Positions 58,485 to 64,000 of a stretch of 64,000 nt of DNA are shown here, one piece after another. The DNA lies in assembly GCA_963922205.1 (NCBI GenBank), contig CAWUHX010000342.1:186001-250000 (forward strand), in the 5' to 3' direction. The position numbers were made by a program, and so were the translations under genes. Within the stretch, counting starts at the first letter, position 1; every line of letters begins with the position of its first letter. Under the pieces are notes generated by a model. It saw only the letters and a program-made list of their open reading frames with translations. It did not search any database and was not told where the DNA came from. The stretch comes from Romanomermis culicivorax. Its lineage: Eukaryota > Nematoda > Enoplea > Mermithida > Mermithidae.

Positions 58485-60270
58485 ATGAAGTCGGAAGCTG
58501 ATCTCCCTTCACAGATCGAGAACAAAGTCCAGGCAGCATTTGAGAATGCTCTTGGACCCCTCAACCAAAAGTTAGAGGCCATGAATGGTCGGAGGCACCC
58601 TCCCGTGTCCAGCTTTATGGCCCCTCCCACCTTCTCCGGTGCTTTTGGTGAGTCTATCACCGATTTTATGTCGCATCTTACTCGTTTCTTTACACTCCAG
58701 GGTGTAAGCGAAACGGATCATGCGTATAAAATCGCTTTTCTGGAGTCATGCCTCACGGGTCCTGCTCTCGCCTCCTACCGGGACTTTAGCAGCAGCACTC
58801 CAATACCTACCCGCTACGAAGAGTTTACGGCTTTTCTACGGAGAGATTTTCTGGTAGGGCGCGACTCTGATCTGCATCAGCAGCTGATCCAAGATCGACT
58901 GCAGAAGCCGACAGAGTCCGCGATAGTCTACCTTGAGCACCTCAAGAGACTATCCAGGGTAGCGTATCCAGATCTCGCGACGGATGTCCGAGATTCTATC
59001 ATCAAACCTATCTTTCTGCGGGGACTGAAGCCGGTCCTCCGAGATAGTATCAAGTTTAGGAAGTTCACGACTCTTGAAGGGACACTCAAGGCAGCCTGTT
59101 ACGCAGAATCCCAAATCTTTCGGGACGAGATCCGGTACACTGCTCCATCTAACGCCGTTTTCTCTTCAGAACCTAAACACGCCGGATATAATCCCGATAT
59201 GCCTAACAGAAGCGCAAACGGTCGTCAGAGCAATGCTCCAACGTCGTCATCCTCCGCCGATGAGGTTCGCCGCTTGAAACAGGAAATGGCCAGGCTCACG
59301 GCCCACGTAGCGAAGCTCACGGCCCAGCAACGTGCACCCACGCCAATCCAACAGACGCCGCCTCCACAGCCGTCGACACCAAATCAGTCCGCCGGGCGAC
59401 GCTCGTCAGGAGCACACCTTCAAACGTGCTCCTTCCACGGACTGTGTACACATAGCGACGCCGACTGCCTGGCCCAGCGTCCCACCAGTGCCGCTCCCGG
59501 TAACAACGCCGCTAACGGTGGTCGCTGTTATTTTTGCCGTACACGTGCCCACCCCACGGACCGATGTGACAGGCCATGCCCTCATTGTCGTCAAGTGCGA
59601 GTGCACCGATCAACTGCCTGTCCGCAGCGCAATCCGGCAAACACAGGTGAGAATGTCTACCAAGATACTGGTTATTCTTCCCAGGGGACAAATGTGTATC
59701 ATCAAAGGAATGGTTATCACCCTCCCAACGGGACAGGAAACCATTATCGGCAGCCCATACGCAGCAACAACGCCGTTGGGGCTACCGATGGCCCTCCTCA
59801 TCCAGATCCTCTTGACCTGGATGATGAGGCACTTGCTGAACACCTGACAGATTCTTCACAACAGTGTTATCCTGTCTGCGTAATCAGTATTGGATTTTCA
59901 GTGGTCCAAGCAGCCCAGGTACCCGTACCGATGAACGTATCGGACATACCGCTGCCACCACCACCACCAAAGTATGCGATGCCGGTCACTCTGGACCCCT
60001 CGACGACACCGCAGTTTGTTGGCCACGCTAACATCCTCGCATCGTATCGCATTCCTAAAATTAAGACTGCCGAGCCAGCTCCAGCCGCGAACACGACGTC
60101 TTCGGCGCCACCGGCCCGCATCATCCCTCCAGGACCACCGCCTTCGATCCCCACGGATTCGGCTACGGAAGTCCTCGACCAGGTCGAGCCCATGAATTTG
60201 TCAGGTATACTACCTTCTTCTTCAGGTGATCCTAGAGTAGGAACCAGAAATCTATCTCAGTCCACGACTC
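58485..60270 (+). CDS. Gag of the Env-bearing element (N-terminal part of the long frame)
   Basis: The first in-frame ATG at 58485 has a purine at -3; the frame opens after a TAG at 58320. Residues about 20-40 are a short helix. A capsid-like domain follows ([20 protein letters not shown] ... FLRRDFL ... [18 protein letters not shown] ... FLRGLKP), then a leucine-rich coiled segment ([18 protein letters not shown]). The zinc region is [11 protein letters not shown], then knuckle [14 protein letters not shown] (residue 348 on) and a second [15 protein letters not shown]. The C-terminus is Pro/Ser-rich with a PLPPPPPKY stretch. Gag should assemble particles and bind genomic RNA. No stop separates it from what follows; either it continues in the same frame or switches to the overlapping frame at 60236-61027. 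Confidence 0.85.
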
Positions 60271-61027
60271 TATCGATTTCTTGTTCACAGCGCCATCGCC
60301 CGTCCAAGACGCGATGTTGGCCATCTGGTCAGTCGACCTGGCCAAGAAATACCCGCATTTGCCGTGGACTCTCCTCAACGAGCCATCAAATGTCGAAGCA
60401 CTCACGGCCGCCGACGTCGTGCTTGCAGCACCCGTCTCGATGCGCCTCTTACGACCCGACGTCGCCCGCCGGGCACTCGAGTTCATTGCCAATGGGACTA
60501 TCACCATCTCGCCCGTCGAGAAGTTCTTATTGGACGGGGAGCCATCCTCGCCTTCAGTCGATGCCATCCGCCGAGCAGTCGAACAGGCCAGTCGGATCCT
60601 CCTGCCTGCTGCCGCCGCTACATCACCGGCAGCAGCGCCACCTGTTGCCGCGACATCGCCAACGAAAATGGACATTACTGCTTCCTCCCCCCCGGCCAAG
60701 GAACCCGCAAATGATCCTACACCGCCGGCAACAGCCCAACATACATTGTCGGCAACAGCCCAGGTCAAATCGCCGGCACCAGCCCAAACGACATCTCCGA
60801 CCGCCGCGACCAAGTCGCCCGTCCTCGAACACATGGCCGTCGACGAGACCTTACGTCCGGTTAACGAAGATGTCAGCATCGTTGAGGAATCCCCGTTCCC
60901 AACGGCAGTCGCCCCACGGTCGCCAAAAATCGGTATCCTCCGGGAAATCCACCCGTGCGGTGGATTGGTCCTCGATTTCCCCGGCCAGGAACCAATCTCG
61001 TCCGACAGCGACGAAGAAGAAATCTGA
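60236..61027 (+). CDS. Overlapping -1 frame ORF, 264 codons, probably coding
   Basis: It is in frame -1 relative to Gag. It opens after a TAG at 60233-60235 and ends at TGA 61025-61027. Codons strongly favour C or G in position 3, unlike the Arg/Ser/Pro-rich product of the Gag frame over the same bases. The product has a folded-looking N-terminal half ([40 protein letters not shown]), an Ala/Pro/Ser/Thr-rich linker and an acidic end (SSDSDEEEI). There is no early in-frame ATG (the first is at 60314), so access by -1 frameshift or splicing is more likely than separate initiation. It may be a further Gag domain. No clear slippery heptamer is visible. Function unknown. Confidence 0.6.
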   Translation, partial: SRNQKSISVHDSIDFLFTAPSPVQDAMLAIWSVDLAKKYPHLPWTLLNEPSNVEALTAADVVLAAPVSMRLLRPDVARRALEFIANGTITISPVEKFLLDGEPSSPSVDAIRRAVEQASRILLPAAAATSPAAAPPVAATSPTKMDITASSPPAKEPANDPTPPATAQHTLSATAQVKSPAPAQTTSPTAATKSPVLEHMAVDETLRPVNEDVSIVEESPFPTAVAPRSPKIGILREIHPCGGLVLDFPGQEPISSDSDEEEI

Positions 61028-61030
61028 CAC

Positions 61031-61040
61031 TGCCCCTCAG
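61031..61040 (+). promoter_or_regulatory. Candidate splice acceptor for Env RNA
   Basis: TGCCCCTCAG, a pyrimidine tract plus AG, lies four bases after the stop codon of the overlapping ORF and 34 nt before the Env signal peptide. The Env frame has no nearby ATG, so a spliced leader supplying one would make sense. Confidence 0.4.
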
Positions 61041-64000
61041 GCCAGATTTGTGAAATTGAGTGAACACTTACAAATTACGTTTGTACAGTTGTTTTTGACA
61101 ATAAAATTGACCTTGGTAGCATCACTGTTTCTAGGGGTGAGTTTGTCAGCACTGGCGGCTCAGTATCAATTTTGCGGTCTCTCAAGAAGCGGACATCCAC
61201 TTGAGCTACCCCAGCGTGTAGAGTGTAAACCACCGCAATCTTCATGGAGCCCGCGGCGCATGAATGTTACGGTGTATGTCCCTAGCTCGGACCCGATTAC
61301 AGCCACAGCGTGGAAATGCACATTGCGCTCCCGCAAAGTCTGCACCAACACTGGTTTCTTCGGCTCTAGGGGCATCACTGCAGACGTCATTACCACTCAG
61401 CACTTAGCGCCTGCGGCATGCACGCTAGCACATCGCACTAAGATGTTTGGTTCACAAAGACTTGTCGGCATTCGCCCTGGCTTTTATAGCACAAACCAAA
61501 CATTGGAAGTGATGTACGAATGGTGCTGCAGCGACGTCTGCAAGACAGTGACTAACCTCTTCATCGAGGAGGGACAAGTCGCTTCGTGGGACGGCACTAC
61601 GGCCCTAAGCACCTTAGGCGATGTAGGTGGATGCAGTCCCACTGCAGGCCAGTGCACTACTCTAGACGGGGTCATTGTCTGGCCTGCACAAAACTTCACG
61701 GCGCGGTGTCATTATCACCCCAAGGGAAATTACACTGCGTCCATGTCAGGGAACCACGTCATCATCGATGATCTACAGGTTGCCCTCAAGATCCCGGGAA
61801 ACTCCCGCGTCTTCCAACTGTGCCCAGAACTACGTTCCACCACAGTCCGGACGGATCAGGGTCTTCTCCTTTGCATCCACGGGAGATACAATTTGACCCA
61901 AAACTTGTTCAGAGTGGCAACGGACAGCCGTCTCGATCCTGTCAATGCCAAACTGAACTATCTGGCTCAGCAGATCAAGGAGTCGGAAATTAACGGTTTC
62001 CGGTTCACGTGGCTTGAGCTTTGCTCTCACTCTCAACGCTATCTTGATCTGACTTGGCAGTTGCTTCGCTTCGACCCTACCCTGGGTGCCCGGGCATTCC
62101 TCCAGAGGAATGACCTGACGGCGGAATTCACAGGCGATGCGCTGACAATATGGCCGTGTCAGAAGGTCAACGCCACCTACGTTTACCACTCGTACCGGGT
62201 GGGGAACGTTTGCTACAAGTACTTACCTGTACAGGTTGGCAGCACCATCTACTTCGCCACCCCCGGTGGTCCGGATCTCATTAAATCTAGCCCAATTGTG
62301 CCGTGTCATCACCACTTTACAGGGATTTTCCGAAATCGCTCGGGCTGGTTTACTGAGTCTAGCGCGGTCCATGTGAGCCACATCCCACTGGAACTCTTCT
62401 GGAAGCAGCGTTTCAACATCACTCACTTTGGGGCACCGGCGCTCTTCCACGACCAGTTGGCGATGACCCCTTCAAACTTTGCCTTCTTTAAACAGTACGT
62501 TTACAAGACTGAGCAAATTGAAGCGGTACTCAACCGGCTGGTAAACTTTACCGCTGGTCTATCCCTGCAACCAGACGCCATCTACCAGGCCTTTGCAGGG
62601 GTAGGAACGGACATCAAGGCCTCTCTGGAAGGTGTCGGTTTGGCAGCAAACCATGTTATTACGGGTCAACAACACACCCTCGCCCAGGGCTTGCATGCTG
62701 TCCTGAGCAGGCCGGTCCAGTTGATCTTTAACATCCTAATTACCCTGACAGTGCTGATCGGTGCCGGATACCTTGCCTATCTTGGTGTATCTTATTATCT
62801 CAGCTACCGTCTGCGGAGCAAACAGGTCAGGTTTGTTAGCCGTTTCTCCCCGTTGGGTCTTTATCGTAAAGTCCAACGCTGGATCGGTTTTCACTACGTG
62901 CAAAACGATGTGCCCTCCCAGCTTGACCGAATCACACCGTGTTTCGTCGTGCTGCTGGACACCAAGGAAACTCCTGCTTTCCTTGACACGGGTTGCCCAC
63001 GCACTATCATTAGCCAACGTCTTCATAAGGCCTTGGCTAAAGAAAGTCCGAAGGCGGTCATGGCGTTCCAGCAACATCACGACTTTAACCCATTGATGAG
63101 CATCAATGGTAAAGCCGTTCATACCATCCTTTCGGGACCATATGAAATCATGTTGCCCGGAAACCGCCAGCCGAACACACGGATCGATGTACATCTCCAT
63201 GTGTGCAAGACTACGTCTCCCTTCTGGGCACCTGTTGACCTCATACTCGGACTGGACTTCTTAGAACAGTTCAAGAACATTATGTTTGACTACCAACGTA
63301 ATGTTTGTCGGCTGGACGCGGTAGAATTACCCCTCCTGCTGACCATGCCGGAGATTGACCAGATCGACCCCTGGTGGGAGAACACCCGTGCTCTCTCGCG
63401 GAATTCACACAGGTCGGGATCACGATCGTGGTCCAGGGCTTCGTCCATCTCTCGGCCACACTCACGGGCCTCCTCAGTTGCCTCATCACGTGGGTCAACT
63501 AGGGGATCCCGGGCCTCTTCTAGACGGGCAAGTGGTCATCTGTCGACCTTGCACGGGTCAGGTTGCCCTCGACCTCCGCCTGGAACCTCTCCAGTTACGC
63601 TAGAGAAGGGCCGATACCGTGAGCCAAGTGATTCAGATGCTCCGACATCACCCGTGCCAAACGCGCCTCCGCTCTCGGACACCGAGGTTGAATCACTAGG
63701 AGCTACTCAGAGTCCGAAGGATCACTCAGACCACGTACTAACGGTGCAGGATGAGTCCACCCTTTTAAATGACCCGGAACCCTCCGTCGGATATGCTCTA
63801 GTAGGTCTTCTGCGTCGTACGGGACTGCCGATTCCAAAGCGGTCCGGTAAGACCAAACACGCTAGTGGTGCCACCACACCTGATTCCGGTCATGTGGTCA
63901 CTGCTTTCTACCCAAATGATATTCGGACACCCCATATCAAAGTTCTCCTCAACAACTGGGTAGAAGCGAAGGCACTGGTCGACACAGGAGCTGTTTTCTC
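61041..64000 (+). CDS. Env-like membrane glycoprotein fused in frame to retropepsin, partial
   Basis: This continues the frame opened at 58485. A signal-peptide-like hydrophobic run (61074-61163) ends in ALAA. A Cys-rich ectodomain of about 520 residues follows, with about nine N-X-S/T sites, ending in an amphipathic region. A 25-30 residue membrane anchor (62721-62811) is followed by a basic RLRSK tail. Without a stop it runs into an aspartic protease: DTG at 62985-62993 and [11 protein letters not shown] at about 63240. Then a Ser/Arg repeat region (63400-63530), an acidic Ser/Pro linker, and a second DTG at 63981. The role of such a glycoprotein would be membrane fusion; the protease processes polyproteins. 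No fusion-protein family could be assigned by eye. Env could be translated within the polyprotein or from a spliced RNA using the acceptor at 61031-61040. Confidence 0.75.
62880..63320 (+). other. Retropepsin domain 1 within the polyprotein
   Basis: Residues about 1466-1612 counted from 58485: [20 protein letters not shown] with catalytic DTG, a flap-like segment with [17 protein letters not shown], and [20 protein letters not shown]. It lies 170 nt after the membrane anchor, so it would be on the cytosolic side. Confidence 0.8.
63900..64000 (+). other. Second aspartic-protease-like DTG motif, cut by window end
   Basis: [21 protein letters not shown] resembles the N-terminal strand and active site of a retropepsin (residue 1833 for the Asp). 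Only the first third is in view. Either the element has two proteases or domain 1 is a divergent relative and this is the pol protease. Confidence 0.6.

Larger units (their letters stand above)
53375..64000 (+). mobile_element. Env-bearing LTR retroelement, 5' part (continues beyond the window)
   Basis: 5' LTR, PBS, 3.65-kb leader and an open frame encoding Gag, a membrane glycoprotein, a retropepsin and a second DTG. No stop or frameshift occurs in over 5.5 kb, so the copy may be intact. RT, RNase H, integrase and 3' LTR would lie beyond the edge. Base composition is markedly more GC-rich than the host genes. Its LTR family is also represented by solo LTRs at 28786-30211 and 41638-52070. Confidence 0.85.

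Noticed and set aside
59332-59847. 171-codon frame-1 ORF within Gag
   Set aside because: It overlaps the zinc-knuckle region, which is clearly coded in frame 3; the frame-1 product is a low-complexity shadow.
60232-60879. 215-codon minus-strand ORF opposite the overlapping Gag/Env region
   Set aside because: Antisense mirror of the C/G-ending codons of frame 2; Ala/Gly/Ser/Val-rich with no motif.
1-64000. tRNA and rRNA genes
   Set aside because: None noticed on reading either strand; a covariance-model scan would be needed to exclude diverged tRNA-derived SINEs.

Overview
This is a eukaryotic (animal) chromosome segment. The only clear host genes are two single-copy metazoan genes with GT-AG introns, both on the minus strand: a complete methylenetetrahydrofolate reductase gene (999-8404, 11 coding exons, 719 codons) and a complete TRIC/TMEM38-type intracellular cation channel gene (16274-21581, 6 coding exons, 294 codons). 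In both, the exons I place add up to an exact multiple of three. The rest is transposable-element sequence. An invertebrate is likely, but I cannot name the species.

Region 1-28.8 kb is AT-rich. It holds the two host genes, whose introns and flanks are packed with non-autonomous DNA transposons that can be delimited by their target-site duplications (TSDs). They include a TA-duplicating MITE family, hAT-like elements with 8-bp TSDs (CAGGG termini), a family with CATACCTGTA-type termini and 8-bp TSDs, a foldback element, and a repeat family carrying GGCGCGAAGCGCC hairpins. Inverted telomere-like tracts (TTAGGC/T) lie near a 55-bp tandem array at 25.8-26.45 kb. A broken MULE/FAR1-like transposase sits at 27.5-28.4 kb.

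Region 28.8-53.2 kb is an LTR-retrotransposon graveyard: a solo LTR with a 4-bp TSD, a truncated LTR, a Ty3/gypsy remnant with gag-PR-RT-RNase H but no integrase (33.7-37.7 kb), a minus-strand internally deleted LTR element (38.66-41.18 kb), and a three-layer nest. The nest is a solo LTR (41638-52070, TSD GTAT) split by a TA MITE, itself split by an 8.76-kb LTR retrotransposon (42873-51630, identical-length 390-bp LTRs, TSD TATA). That innermost element has gag, protease and integrase but has lost reverse transcriptase, and carries extra downstream ORFs resembling a degenerate 3'-5' exonuclease fold and a WH1/EVH1 domain.

Region 53.4-64 kb is a more GC-rich, apparently intact element of the same family as the solo LTRs: 5' LTR (53375-54835), primer-binding site, a 3.65-kb leader with a 65-bp-period array of TGACGTC motifs, and a reading frame open from 58485 to the window edge (at least 1838 codons). 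It encodes Gag, then a membrane glycoprotein (Env-like), then a retropepsin, then a second DTG motif. A second, overlapping reading frame (60236-61027) also looks coding. A glycoprotein between Gag and protease is the most unusual feature of the window.
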